Below are positions 1 through 11,247 of a stretch of DNA of 64,000 nt, one piece after another. Location of the stretch: positions 55,712,094-55,776,093 of the forward strand of contig NC_068576.1 in the NCBI RefSeq assembly GCF_025698545.1, in the 5' to 3' direction. How positions within the stretch are numbered: the first letter of the stretch is position 1; each line of letters starts with the position of its first letter. Below the pieces are notes generated by a model. It saw only the letters and a list, made by a program, of their open reading frames with translations. It ran no database searches and was not told where the DNA came from. A program made the position numbers and the translations under genes. This DNA is from Gossypium raimondii. Lineage: Eukaryota > Streptophyta > Magnoliopsida > Malvales > Malvaceae.

Positions 1-3000
1 CATCCCTGCGCGCTTTCGAAACCGTTCTTTGCAAATAGCTTCTGCTATTGTTAACGGTGGTATTGGATTGGTGTACTTGTGCTTTGGCATTTGGATTTTG
101 GAAGAGAAGTTGAGGAAAACACAAACTGTTTTGCCTTTGAATTGGTGGGTGCTGGCACTGTTTCAGGGTTCCACATGGTTATTGGTGGGTTTAACTGTGA
201 GCCTCAGGGGTAACCAGTTTCGTAGGACACCGATTCAATTACTGTCAATTCTCGCTATCATATATGCAGTAATAGTTTGTGTGTTGTCCCTTTTTGCTGT
301 TATTCTGAGCGGAATAGTGAAGACAAAAATATTTTTGGATGCTCTGTCATTACCTGGAGCCATATTGTTGCTGTTTTGTGCTTACAAGGGATATAAGTAT
401 GGAGATGGTGATCAGAAAACAGATGAAAGTGACCTTTATGACCATTTAGTTGCAGAGGCCAATGGTAGTACCAAAGATGATAAAACCGTGCAGGTTACCC
501 CATTTGCTACGGCTGGATGCTTTAGCAAATTCTCCTTTTGGTGGTTGAATCCTTTGATGAAGAAAGGTAGGGAGAAAACTTTGACCGAAGAAGATATGCC
601 CAAGTTAAGTGAGGCGGAGAGAGCTGACAGCTGCTACTTGTTGTTCTTGGAGCTATTGAACAAGCAAAAGCAAGCCAACCCATCATCACAGCCATCCATT
701 TTGAAGACCATAATAATATGCCACTGGAGAGAGATTCTTGTGTCTGGATTTTTTGCTTTTCTTAAGATACTCACGCTGTCCGCAGGTCCTCTGATCCTTA
801 ACTCTTTCATTTTGGTAGCTGAGGGACATGAAAGTTTTGAATATGAAGGCTATCTATTGGCCATATCACTCTTCTGTGCAAAATGTATTGAATCCCTGTC
901 ACAAAGACAGTGGTATTTTCGAGTCAGACTAATTGGTCTAAAAATAAGGTCTTTACTCACAGCAGCTATATATAAGAAGCAACTGAGATTATCCAATGCT
1001 GCAAGGTCAATGCACTCGAGTGGTGAGATAACAAATTATGTTACTGTGGATGCTTATAGGATCGGTGAATTTCCTTTCTGGTTCCATCAGACATGGACAA
1101 CAAGCCTTCAGCTGTGCATCGCTCTAGTGATTCTCTTCCGTGCAGTGGGACTAGCCACGTTTGCGGCCCTAATTGTTATCATCCTCACTGTCATATGCAA
1201 TGCTCCACTGGCCAAGTTACAGCACAAGTTTCAAAGAAACTTGATGGTTTCACAAGATGAGAGACTTAAGGCTAGTTCTGAGGCTCTTATAAACATGAAG
1301 GTGCTGAAGCTATATGCATGGGAGAGCCATTTTAAGAAAGTTATAGAAAAATTTAGGGCTGTGGAATACAAGTGGTTACAAGCAGTGCAGTTGCGAAAAG
1401 CATATAATAGTTTTCTGTTTTGGTCTTCCCCTGTTTTGGTCTCTGCTGCTACCTTTGGGGCATGTTATTTCTTGAATATTCCTCTGCATGCTAGTAATGT
1501 CTTCACTTTTGTGGCCACACTTCGTCTTGTCCAGGATCCTATTAGAGCTATACCTGATGTTATTGGGATAGTTATTCAAGCAAAGGTGGCATTTGCTCGT
1601 GTTTTGAAGTTCCTTGAGGCACCAGAGCTGCAGAGTGGAAATGTCCGGAAAAAACGCCATATGGAGAATGGCGACTTAGCCATTTCTATTAAATCAGGAG
1701 GGTTTTCCTGGGAAGAGAATGCTTCAAAACCCACTCTAAGGGACATAACTTTAGAGGTTAGGATGGGGGAAAAAGTGGCTGTATGTGGAGAAGTTGGCTC
1801 CGGTAAATCAACCTTGTTGGCCGCAATACTTGGAGAAGTTCCTAACGTCCAAGGATCTGTAAGTCATAAAACTTTAGCCTTTTCTTGTAGAATATCATTT
1901 CTTTTCATTGTAGCTTAAGAGTGTATAGTTTTTCTGCTTGTAATTTTCTCCATTGTCCAACGTACAGATTCAAGTATTTGGAAAGATTGCCTATGTTTCT
2001 CAAACAGCCTGGATCCAGACAGGAACGATACAAGATAACATATTATTTGGATCTGCCATGGATAAGCAACGATATGAAGAAACGCTTGAAAGGTGTTCCT
2101 TGGTGAAGGACCTTGAATTATTTCCGTATGGTGATCAAACTGAAATTGGTGAAAGAGGAGTCAATCTTAGTGGTGGCCAGAAGCAACGAATTCAACTTGC
2201 TCGCGCTCTCTATCAGGATGCTGATATATATCTCTTGGATGATCCATTCAGTGCTGTGGACGCTCACACTGCTACAAGTTTATTTAATGTAACCAAAATC
2301 TACCATTACCTAGCAATTCTTTTTTGTTATCAACTTATGTCAAAGCTGACTTAGACTGTTTCAGGAATATGTTATGGAAGCACTTGCGTCAAAGGCAGTT
2401 TTACTTGTGACTCATCAAGTTGATTTCCTACCTGCTTTTGATTCTGTTTTGGTTAGTATATATTCCTAGACTATGTAGGATTATCTTTTCTGTGCTCTCT
2501 GTGAACATTCTATCATCTCTTTTTCTCAACAATCTTTTTTCTTCTAATGTTGATTTTATTCTCAGTTAATGTCAGACGGGGAGATCCTTCAAGCAGCTTC
2601 TTATCACCATTTATTAGCTTCTAGTCAAGAATTTCAGGACCTTGTTCATGCACACAAAGAAACTGCCGGGGGTGGAAGAGCTGCTGAAGTCAACCCTGCC
2701 AAGGGACATGGAACATCCACTACAGAGATCAAGAAGAGTTATGTGGAAAAAGAGTTTAAAGAACCGGTGGGCGACCAACTGATCAAGCAAGAAGAAAGGG
2801 AAAAAGGAGATACGGGACTTAAGCCGTACTTACAGTACCTCAATCAAAACAAAGGCTTTGTGTTCTTCTTCCTTTCTACTTTCTTTCACCTTTTGTTTGT
2901 GTGTGGTCAAATAGCACAGAACTCTTGGATGGCTGCCAATGTTGATAATCCTAATGTTAGCTCGTTGAAATTGATCACGGTTTACTTGGCAATTGGAGTT

Positions 3001-5256
3001 TTCTCAACTCTATTGTTGCTATCTAGATCTCTTTTCACAGTTACCTTGGGTATGAGATCTTCAAGATCTCTATTTTCGCAGCTACTAAATTCCCTTTTCC
3101 GTGCTCCTATGTCATTTTATGACTCCACTCCTCTTGGAAGAATATTAAGTCGGGTAAGCTTCTCACTTGCTGAATATTGATATAACAGTTAACTGAAAAT
3201 GATAGGTGTAACTCATATTTATACCTTTTGATTTTCAATCAGGTTTCTGTTGATCTGAGCATTGTTGATCTTGATGTACCATTCAGCTTAATATTTGCTT
3301 TTGTGGCTACCTTAAATACTTATAGCAATCTTGGAGTCCTGGCTGTTGTTACCTGGCAAGTCCTATTTGTTTCGGTACCAATGATCTATTTAACGATTCG
3401 CTTACAGGTAACTCGACAATTATCTGTGTTGGAATATGACAAATTCAAGTCGTTGTTGCTTAAATTCAAAAAGTTTCATGGTTGTATGCAGAACTATTAC
3501 TTTTCCACTGCAAAAGAGTTGATGAGGATAAATGGCACAACTAAATCCTTGGTTGCAAACCATCTGGCTGAGTCAATAGCAGGAGCCGTCACAATAAGGG
3601 CTTTTGAAGAGGAAGAACGGTTCTTTGCTACGAGCCTTGACCTCATTGACACTAATGCTAGTCCTTTCTTCCACAGTTTTACAGCAAATGAATGGTTGAT
3701 TCAGCGGTTAGAGACACTTAGTGCGTTTGTTCTGGCCTCTGCTGCACTCTGCATGGTTTTGCTTCCTCCTGGGACTTTCAGTTCCGGTTAGTATAAGGAA
3801 CTCTTACTTGCTTATACTGATTCAAGAATCTCACATAGATAAATACTTTTAGGAGAAACATTCATTTAGTAATATTAAGCTACTGTTTTTCCATAAAAAT
3901 CAGTGAAAAATACTCGTGTTATTGCAGGATTCATCGGCATGGCTCTTTCTTATGGCCTTTCGTTGAATATGTCTCTTGTGTTTTCAATTCAAAACCAGTG
4001 CACCATAGCGAATTATATCATTTCTGTAGAAAGGCTTAACCAATACATGGATATACCAAGTGAAGCCCCTGAAGTGATAGAGGAGAATCGTCCTCCATCC
4101 AGTTGGCCTGCTGTGGGTAAAGTTGAGATCCGTGATTTGCAGGTATAATTTTTCTTTGCATATACATAACATCATCTACTTGCATCAGTAATACTTAGAA
4201 AAATTCATTTGAACAGATCAGATATCGACCGGATGCACCATTAGTTCTTCGAGGAATCAGTTGCACATTTCAAGGAGGGCACAAAATCGGTATTGTTGGT
4301 CGAACTGGCAGTGGGAAGACAACTCTTATCAGTGCTTTATTCCGTCTGGTTGAGCCTGCCAGAGGGAAGATTTTAGTTGATGGCATTGACATCTGTACTA
4401 TTGGCCTACACGATCTGAGGTCACGTTTCGGAATAATACCTCAGGATCCTACCCTTTTTAATGGAACTGTGAGATACAATTTGGATCCTCTATCCCAACA
4501 TACTGACCAGGAGATATGGGAGGTAAATTTCATCCCCCGTTTTTTTTTTTTTTTGTCAAGAATTCCTTCCTGTTGATGCTAAAGTATTCTAGATTAACTG
4601 ATTTTTCATCTGCTGCATTTGAAGGTTCTTGACAAGTGCCAACTTCGAGAAGCCGTTCAGGAAAAAGAAGATGGACTGGACTCCTTAGGTAAACTATCTG
4701 AAACCTGATTATTTTTGTATGCTTGCTTATTCACTTTATAGCGATACTATTTACTGAAAAAAAAACCAATTGGTCATTCAGTTGTGGAAGATGGATTGAA
4801 TTGGAGCATGGGGCAAAGGCAATTATTTTGTTTGGGGCGTGCTCTCTTGAGGAGAAGTCGAGTATTGGTGCTCGATGAAGCTACTGCATCAATTGATAAC
4901 GCAACGGACTTGATTTTACAGAAAACCATTCGCACCGAATTCGCAGATTGTACTGTCATTACAGTTGCACACAGGATACCGACAGTTATGGATTGCACAA
5001 TGGTATTGGCGATCAGCGATGGTGAGTTTCATTAAAATGCTGACCTGAGAAGTGACCTTTACATATCAATTACTTTGCACTGCATGCAGCTCTGAGAATC
5101 GGCTTTTAAGCGAATGAATGTTTTTTCCTTTTTTGTATTTCAGGCAAACTCGTGGAATATGACGAGCCAACAAAATTGATACAGAGAGAAGGCTCATTGT
5201 TCGGGCAACTCGTGCAGGAATACTGGTCCCATTATCATTCTGCAGAGTCGCATTGA
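1..5256 (+). CDS. ABCC10: ABC transporter C family (MRP) protein, ABCC10-like, 5'-truncated by window edge
   Basis: ATP-driven full-size ABCC/MRP transporter, in plants usually moving conjugates or organic anions across vacuolar or plasma membranes. Exons seen: <2-1858, 1968-2288, 2365-2451, 2566-3153, 3243-3407, 3492-3786, 3928-4142, 4217-4522, 4625-4688, 4782-5021, 5144-5256; phases close, giving 1416 residues here. The frame is open to base 2 with no ATG, so roughly 60 N-terminal residues and the start lie upstream. Order: hydrophobic N-terminal segment, TMD1, NBD1 (Walker A GSGKST near residue 600, signature NLSGGQ near 684, Walker [11 protein letters not shown] near 706), linker, TMD2, NBD2 (Walker [10 protein letters not shown] near 1204, signature NWSMGQ near 1306, Walker [11 protein letters not shown] near 1328). 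NBD1 has Asp where the catalytic Glu usually sits, and the NBD2 signature is non-canonical. No breaks. The family is certain; ABCC10 rather than a close paralogue is inferred from overall likeness. Confidence 0.92.
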
Positions 5257-6145
5257 AGTTTGCAATTTCCCCGTAACCGAAACTCGCTTTCACCCCCTCC
5301 CTCCCTTTGCTTGGTTGAAAGAAGGGAAAATAAGTAGGATGTGTGGATCAAATATGTTATTGGGTTTTAGGGGGAGCGTAAGTTCTTGTTTCAGAGGAAC
5401 CACAATACGAGACAAGGGGAAGCTGGAGCAAGCAGAAGAGAAGATGACATTTCAAGAGATCAATTATGGGTCTTTTAGCATCATTATTCCTTGTTTCTCA
5501 AGGCAATGATTGTTAATTTTGCCTTGTCTTTTCATTTTGAAACAATATGTAATTTTGAATAGCTAAAGCTGAGTTATTCAGTAGAACTCAATATATATAT
5601 ATATATATATATATATCTGTGTGTGTGTGTGTTTGAGCTACAGTTTTATTTTATTTAATTTTATTACTTCCTCTAATTGAGTTAATTTCACTTAATTTGT
5701 AAAACCAAATTTGATATAAAGAAAGCAAGGTAATAATTGAAGAAGGATGTCTAACAAAATTTTAATGAGGCAATGCTCTGCCAAAAGCTTTTCTATTAGG
5801 TTTGTAGCATATAAACTATATTATTTTAGGTCTAATATTGAATTTCATCATTTTATTTTACTAAAATGGAGAAATCAATCCTCTTTATTTTGATATAATT
5901 TGATTTTTTTTACTTTACGAAAATTGAAAATTATTGATAAATATGTAAAATTGAATGGCTTTTTTTTTGCTAATTTATTAGCTAAAATTGTTAATAATAT
6001 TCCCCTACTCTTGTACAAATATTTACCCTGTTTTTACGTCAAACAAAATATAAGTAAAGCATTGGCATTTACATTACAATTTTGAGGTAAGGTGTTAATA
6101 TTAGAATTCAAATCTTGGATCTTGAGATACCAACATTGACGACTT
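5257..6145. other. Intergenic: ABCC 3' region and pectate lyase copy 1 3' flank
   Basis: The stretch from 5257 to about 5580 is probably the 3' UTR and terminator region of the transporter gene; no clear polyadenylation site is assigned. The rest is AT-rich. From about 5985 to 6145 it resembles the 3' flanks of the other two pectate lyase copies, so it belongs to the tandemly duplicated unit. No gene is seen. Confidence 0.6.
5591..5632. repeat. Compound (AT)n(GT)n microsatellite
   Basis: An uninterrupted AT run of about 26 bases is followed directly by a GT run of about 15 bases. It lies between the transporter and the first pectate lyase. Confidence 0.95.
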
Positions 6146-7384
6146 TTAGCATATTAAACCCCTAGAGCATTGTAAAACACCAGATTCACTCGTCAATTCT
6201 TTAACAAACATAGCATTGACAACCTTAAAATTCTGTTCTTGGCTATAGTTAGGCTTCGCCCCATCTACACCAGTTTGCTTGTTGAAAGATGCTCCATTTT
6301 TTAATACATCCCCTACTGAATAAAATTTCCATAAACCTTTCTCTCCTTTTCTCCACGTTACCTCTTTGTTCCCAACATCATTCGGAGCGACAAAAAAATT
6401 GGCTTCGCTCTTTATGCTGGGGCTCATGCTTCCACCAATGGCGTATTGCTCCCATCCTTGGTAGAAATTGTTCGCTACGTGTGCATATCCATGACGAACT
6501 CTGCAGTGTAATTTAATATATAATAATTTCAGATAATTCAAGTAAATATGCATTAAAAAATATGGAGCTCATGGATCCAGAACTATTATTTACCTTGGCA
6601 TTCTTTGGTTGCAATTAGGTCCGAAATGGTTGAAAATGACGGTGACCATCATGTTTCTGTCTCTCAAATGACCGTCATCGTGTCCGAGGAGCATGACTTT
6701 ATCTTGGTTCCTAAACCAATTGTTCGACACGGTGACATTGGTGGAACCACGAGTGACATCAAGGAGACCGTCTTGACACTCGTACAATGTGTTATGATCG
6801 ATCCACACTTTTCTCGCAGTGACTAATCTTATAGCATCTCCGTCCATTTGGCCTAAGGGGATCACCTTTGCGTTTGGACCCATCAGAGTGCTAGGTGGTT
6901 GGGCCTTGCAATGGTGGATGCGAAGCCCATGGATGATTATACCGGTCACTTGGTACACCAACAGGCACCCCGCGCCAGTTATGTGGACGTCGACGCCACG
7001 ACCGTCGATGGCGGTGAAGCTACTTAAGAGAAGTGGTCTTTGGAGTGTGATGGTCATGCTGTTTTTGAATGTGATCCATACTTTTCCTTTGATCATTGTG
7101 GTTCCATAACGAAGGGTCCCTGATTTAGGACTCAAAGGGTCATCGGAAGGATCGGTAACCTTGTACTTCACGACATCTTTGCCAATGTTGTTGATCATTT
7201 TGCCGGCAAAACCGACGGAGCATTTGGCCAATTGTTGTCGTTGACTCCGCCAAAGAGGGTTCCCTCCCCAGCATTTATCGACTACATTCATATTAGCCAT
7301 ATTAGCCAAACTCGAACTAATACTTGCCATTAGAATGACCATGAAAAGGGCCAATGTGAAGCACCTTGATAATGTTGTAGCCAT
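6146..7384 (-). CDS. Pectate lyase (PL1 family), tandem copy 1
   Basis: Secreted enzyme that cleaves de-esterified pectin by beta-elimination with calcium, loosening cell walls. Exons on the minus strand: 7384-6594 and 6500-6146, with a 93-bp GT-AG intron; 381 residues. The start is the ATG at 7384, which the other copies share; an in-frame extension upstream to 7492 has no support. Residues 1-25 form a signal peptide. Family motifs: FTAIDGRG, DGDAIRL, VWIDHNTL, DGLLDVTRGST, MLLGHDD, and QRMPR joined across the intron to VRHGYAHVANN, which carries the conserved catalytic arginine region. The short form lacks an extra N-terminal domain, as in the pollen/allergen-like plant group. A TATAAAT box lies about 60 bp upstream (7450-7444). 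Substrate details are inferred from the family. Confidence 0.9.
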
Positions 7385-7443
7385 TGTTGTACTCTTTTTT
7401 TTCTTGAGTGGAAGATGAGAGAATAAGGAGAAATTATTGATGG

Positions 7444-7450
7444 ATTTATA
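7444..7450 (-). promoter_or_regulatory. TATA box of pectate lyase copy 1
   Basis: Reading the minus strand, TATAAAT lies about 60 bp before the ATG. Copy 3 has the same box at the same relative place, and copy 2 has a TATATAT version. Confidence 0.55.
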
Positions 7451-7682
7451 CAGCAAAAAAATTGCCAAATTTAGGTTAAAAAATTTGTTCATAATGTTAC
7501 AAGGTGAATGTCATTGCTGTTTTTATCGGATACCAATAGTTTGGGCTGCTTTGTTAGTAACTTACTTCATTTTTATGGAGACAAAAAAAGTGTTCGTTTG
7601 TTTATTTTTGGTAAAATTCTGCTATTAATCCTTATACTTTGCATAAATTGCATATTTAATCTTGTACTGAGTGTATTCTAAT

Positions 7683-8119
7683 TTAAGGTGTGTTTGATAA
7701 ATTAAAAAATTTAAGTGCTGAAAAATTAAGTGTTGGGTTTTTTACTGTTAAATTTTATAAGTTTTGAATTTATATTAGAAAATTGTTTGGTAAATTAGTA
7801 AATATAACTACTAAATATTAAATTTTAAATTTTAATATTATTAATATAATATTTTATAATATTTTGTATATTTTTGGATAAAAGATAAATATGCTAATTT
7901 AAATATATATTTTAAAAGAATAATATATGTCGTTTTTAATAAAATAAAATAAACGTAATATTTTCTATATTAAGTGATAGATATCTACCTACTTATCTAA
8001 TTCAAAACTTATTTTTTTGAGAATTTTATATTAATTAAATAATTAAAATGATTATCAAACACATTAAAATATTAAATTTAAAATTTTCATTTTCAATGGT
8101 TTATCAAACATACCCTTAA
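7683..8119. mobile_element. MITE-like AT-rich element with terminal inverted repeats
   Basis: The left end TTAAGG...TGTTTGATAAA is mirrored at the right end by TTTATCAAACA...CCTTAA, giving imperfect inverted repeats of about 20 bases around a non-coding AT-rich body of about 437 bp. The equivalent place upstream of copy 2 (near 10335) lacks it, so it is an insertion. The superfamily is not decided. Confidence 0.6.
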
Positions 8120-8395
8120 GCTAAGTTGAAAAAATTAAGTGCTAAAAAATTAAATGTTGAAAAATAAGTGTTGAATTTAAGTTATAAAATATGTTTAGTA
8201 TTTTATTTAAAATTAAATATTTTATATAATTAAATTGTTTGATAAATGATAATATAAAATAAAATAAAACATTCAATTTATTTCTCTATTAACTAATAAG
8301 TAGGTCCCTATCTACTTATCATTTTCTATACTTTTTGTAGGAAGAAAATCTATCTACTAGTTTTCATTATGGGTTATCAAACCTATTTAAAATTA
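8120..8395. mobile_element. Second, related MITE-like fragment abutting the first
   Basis: Its left part repeats the motif AAATTAAGTGCTxAAAAATTAA seen just inside the first element's left end. Its right end contains TTATCAAACCTATTTAA, similar to the first element's right end. It looks like a tandem or nested relative. The site is empty in the paralogous flank at ~10335-10360. Confidence 0.45.
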
Positions 8396-8872
8396 ATTTT
8401 CTGTTGATTGGTTTTTTTAACATTTTATCAACCTTAGTTTCAATCATGAACCGAACATTGGACGCTAAATTTGTTATGTTATATTTTGCTATTTTAGAAA
8501 TCTTACGCGATAATAAATATTATCACATGTGTAATATTATGTCAACTCGCTATTTTCACATAATACTCATAAAAATGCCACATTATTTTAGTTAATGGAC
8601 TTAACGGCTACCATTTGAATCAAGATTGAAATTTAAAAATTCAAAATGTATAGAAACTAAAATAATTAAATTGGATAATAAAGACTAAATCCACAACTTA
8701 CACATAGTATGAGACTAATAGCAAAATTAGAACTAATGGATTTAAATGTTACCGTTTGTGTTAGGACTAAAATTTCAAAATTCAAAAAGTATAGAATTAA
8801 AATTGACCAAAATAAGGACTAATTTGTAACTTATGCATAGTATAAGGAGTAGTGACATAATTGGATTTTTTA

Positions 8873-9388
8873 CATTGTTTTGGATGAATTACACTCAAGG
8901 TCACTAAACTATTAGTAAGTTTATGTTTTGGTCACCCAACTTCAAAATGTCACAAAATGATCACTAAACTATTTGAAAGTTACAATTTAAGTTATTGGGT
9001 TATTAAAATCATTGTTGTATGACTTTAAACATTACAATCTATAAATCAAAATCCAAAATATCCAAATTCAAAAATAACTAGATTCAAGCCCCGAAACCCA
9101 ATTTCTACCAACTTTTTTTGGGTACATTTTCTATTGTAGAATAAAAGTTGATATCTAGAATAATAATATTCCCCTTCTCTTCTATAAATATCCATCTTGC
9201 ATTTACATAAAACAAAATACAAGCCAAGCTTAATTCAAATAATCAAGATCGAAGTAATTGTTGATTTTTTCCTTCTCATATAGGCTTTTTAGCAATTTTT
9301 TAATTAAACCTTACATTACAATTTAAAAAAGGTATTAACATCGAGACTCAAATTTTGGATCTTAAAATGTCAATACAGACAACAATTT
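8873..9388. repeat. Tandemly duplicated 3' flank of pectate lyase copy 2
   Basis: This block matches 10725-11247 nearly base for base with small differences, for example GGATGAATTACACTCAAGG at the start of both. It includes short segments that look like dispersed AT-rich repeats. It marks the edge of the duplicated unit. Confidence 0.8.
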
Positions 9389-10051
9389 TTAGCATGTTAA
9401 ACTTTTGGAGCATCGTAAAATACCAGATGCACTTATCAATTCTTTAACAAACACAACAATTTCAACCTTAAAATCTTGTTCTTGGTTATAATTAGGCTTC
9501 GCTCCACCTACTCCTGTTTGCTTAATAAAAGATGCTCCATTTTTTAAAACATCCCCCACCGAATAAAATTTCCATAAACCTTTCTCCCTTTTTCTCCATG
9601 TTACCTCTTTATTTCCAGCATCATTCGGAGCGATGAAAAAATTTGCTTCGCTCTTGATGCTGGGGCTCATGCTGCCACCAATGGCGTATTGTTCCCACCC
9701 TTGGTAAAAATTGTTTGCTACGTGTGATGGTCATGCTGTTTTGAATGTGATCCATACTTTTCCTTTGATCATTGTGGTTCCGTAACGAAGGGTCCCTGAT
9801 TTAGGACTCAAAGGGTGGTCAGAAAGATCAATAACCTTGTACTTCACGACATCTTTGCCAATGTTGTTGATCATTTTGCCGGCAAAATCGACGGAACATT
9901 TGGCCAATTGTTGTCGTTGACTCCGCCAAAGAGGGTTCCCTCTCCAACATTTATCGATTACATTCATATTAGCCAAACTCGAACTAGGACTTGCCATTAG
10001 ACTGACCATGAAAAGGGCCAATGTGAAGCACCATGATAATGTTGTAGCCAT
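9389..10051 (-). pseudogene. Pectate lyase pseudogene, tandem copy 2, internally deleted
   Basis: The intact N-terminal part starts at ATG 10051, has a signal peptide, and matches copies 1 and 3 down to VWITFK. At about 9721-9725 the sequence jumps into what is exon 2 in the other copies (9720-9389). The missing piece is about 566 bp of exon 1, the intron and the start of exon 2, including the calcium-site and catalytic regions. The pentamer GTGTG is at both would-be break points in copy 1 (6479-6483 and 7045-7049), so the deletion probably used microhomology. One T is also lost from a T-run just before the junction, shifting the frame so the reading ends after FKTA. The enzyme cannot be functional. 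Confidence 0.9.
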
Positions 10052-10724
10052 TGTTCAACTCTTTTTTTCTTGTTTGGAAGATGGGAGAATGAGGAGAGAT
10101 TATTGATGGATATATACAGCCAAAAATTTTGCCAAATTTGAAAGTTAAAAAATTTGTTCATAATGTTACGAGGTGAATGTTATTGTTGTTTTTATAGGAT
10201 GCCAATAGTTTTTTGTTAGTAACTACTTTTTTGTTAAGACAAAAAAGTGTTCATTTGTTTATTTTAGTGAAATTTTACTAGTGGTCATCATACTATGTAT
10301 AAGTTGCATATTTAATTCCTATAGTGAGTGCATTCTAATTTGGTCATGTGATTTTAGAATTTTAAATTTCAATTATGAACCAAATGGTAAACGTTACATT
10401 CATTAAGTTATATTTCTAAAAATTTTATGTGACAAATGGATTATCATAAGTATAATGTCATATCAATTTATTATTTTCACATAATACTCATAAACATGTC
10501 ACAAATGGACTTAGCGACTCTTGTTTGAATCATAATTGAAATTTAAAATTTATAAAATATAAAGACTAAAATGATTAAATTGGGTAATCTATAACTTACA
10601 CATATTATGAGACCAATAATAATATTAGACCTAATGGATTTAAATGTTTGTGTCAACAATTTCAAAATTTAAACTTATGCATAGTATAAGGAGTAGTAAC
10701 ATAATTGGATTTTTTTGACAAAAT
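10052..10724. other. Intergenic: 5' flank of pectate lyase pseudogene
   Basis: AT-rich sequence matching the 5' flank of copy 1 without the MITE insertions. A TATATAT box is near 10110. No other gene is seen. Confidence 0.6.
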
Positions 10725-11247
10725 GTTTTGGATGAATTACACTCAAGGTTACTAAACTATTAGTAAATTTATATTATGGTCACTCAACTTCAAAATGTTA
10801 CAAAATGGTCGTTAAATTATTTGAAAGTTTTCATTTAACTTACTGGATTGTTAAAATTATTATTGTATAAAACATTACAAATCTACAAACCGAAATCCAA
10901 AATATCCAAATTCAAAAATAACTAGATTCAAGCCCGCCCAAACACAATCTTCTACCAACCTTTTTTGGTACATTATCTATTGTACAATAAAAGTTTATAT
11001 CTAGAATAATAATATTCCCTTTCTCTTGTATAAATATCCATCTTGTTTTTACGTAAAATAAAATATAAGCGAAGAATCTCTTTGTTCATTTGAGTCAAAT
11101 AATCGGTTTGAAGTAATTATTAATTTTTTTCTTCTCATATAGGTTTTTTAGTAATTTTTTAATTAAAGTTTACATTACAATTTAAAGAGGGTATTAAGAT
11201 CAAGACTCAAATCTTGGATCTTAAAAGGTCAATACAGACAACAACTT
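10725..11247. repeat. Tandemly duplicated 3' flank of pectate lyase copy 3
   Basis: Direct copy of the block at 8873-9388, with small indels and substitutions. It shows that whole units (gene plus flanks), not just coding sequence, were duplicated. Confidence 0.8.

Larger units (their letters stand above)
7385..8872. other. Intergenic: 5' flank of pectate lyase copy 1 with MITE-like insertions
   Basis: The first ~300 bp, promoter side, match the 5' flank of copy 2 (10052-10340). The middle is occupied by AT-rich insertions described separately. The part from ~8430 to 8872 again matches the copy 2 flank (10360-10724). No gene is seen. Confidence 0.6.

Noticed and set aside
29-31. Apparent start of the ABCC protein at base 29
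   Set aside because: The codon is TTG, and the frame is open upstream to base 2 with sequence typical of the family; the true start lies outside the window.
6819-7109. 96-residue plus-strand open frame, repeated at 11922-12212
   Set aside because: Mirror image of pectate lyase exon 1 in two copies; the repetition only reflects the gene duplication.
7385-7492. N-terminal extension of pectate lyase copy 1
   Set aside because: It runs through the TATA region and is not shared by copies 2 and 3; the ATG at 7384 begins a proper signal peptide.
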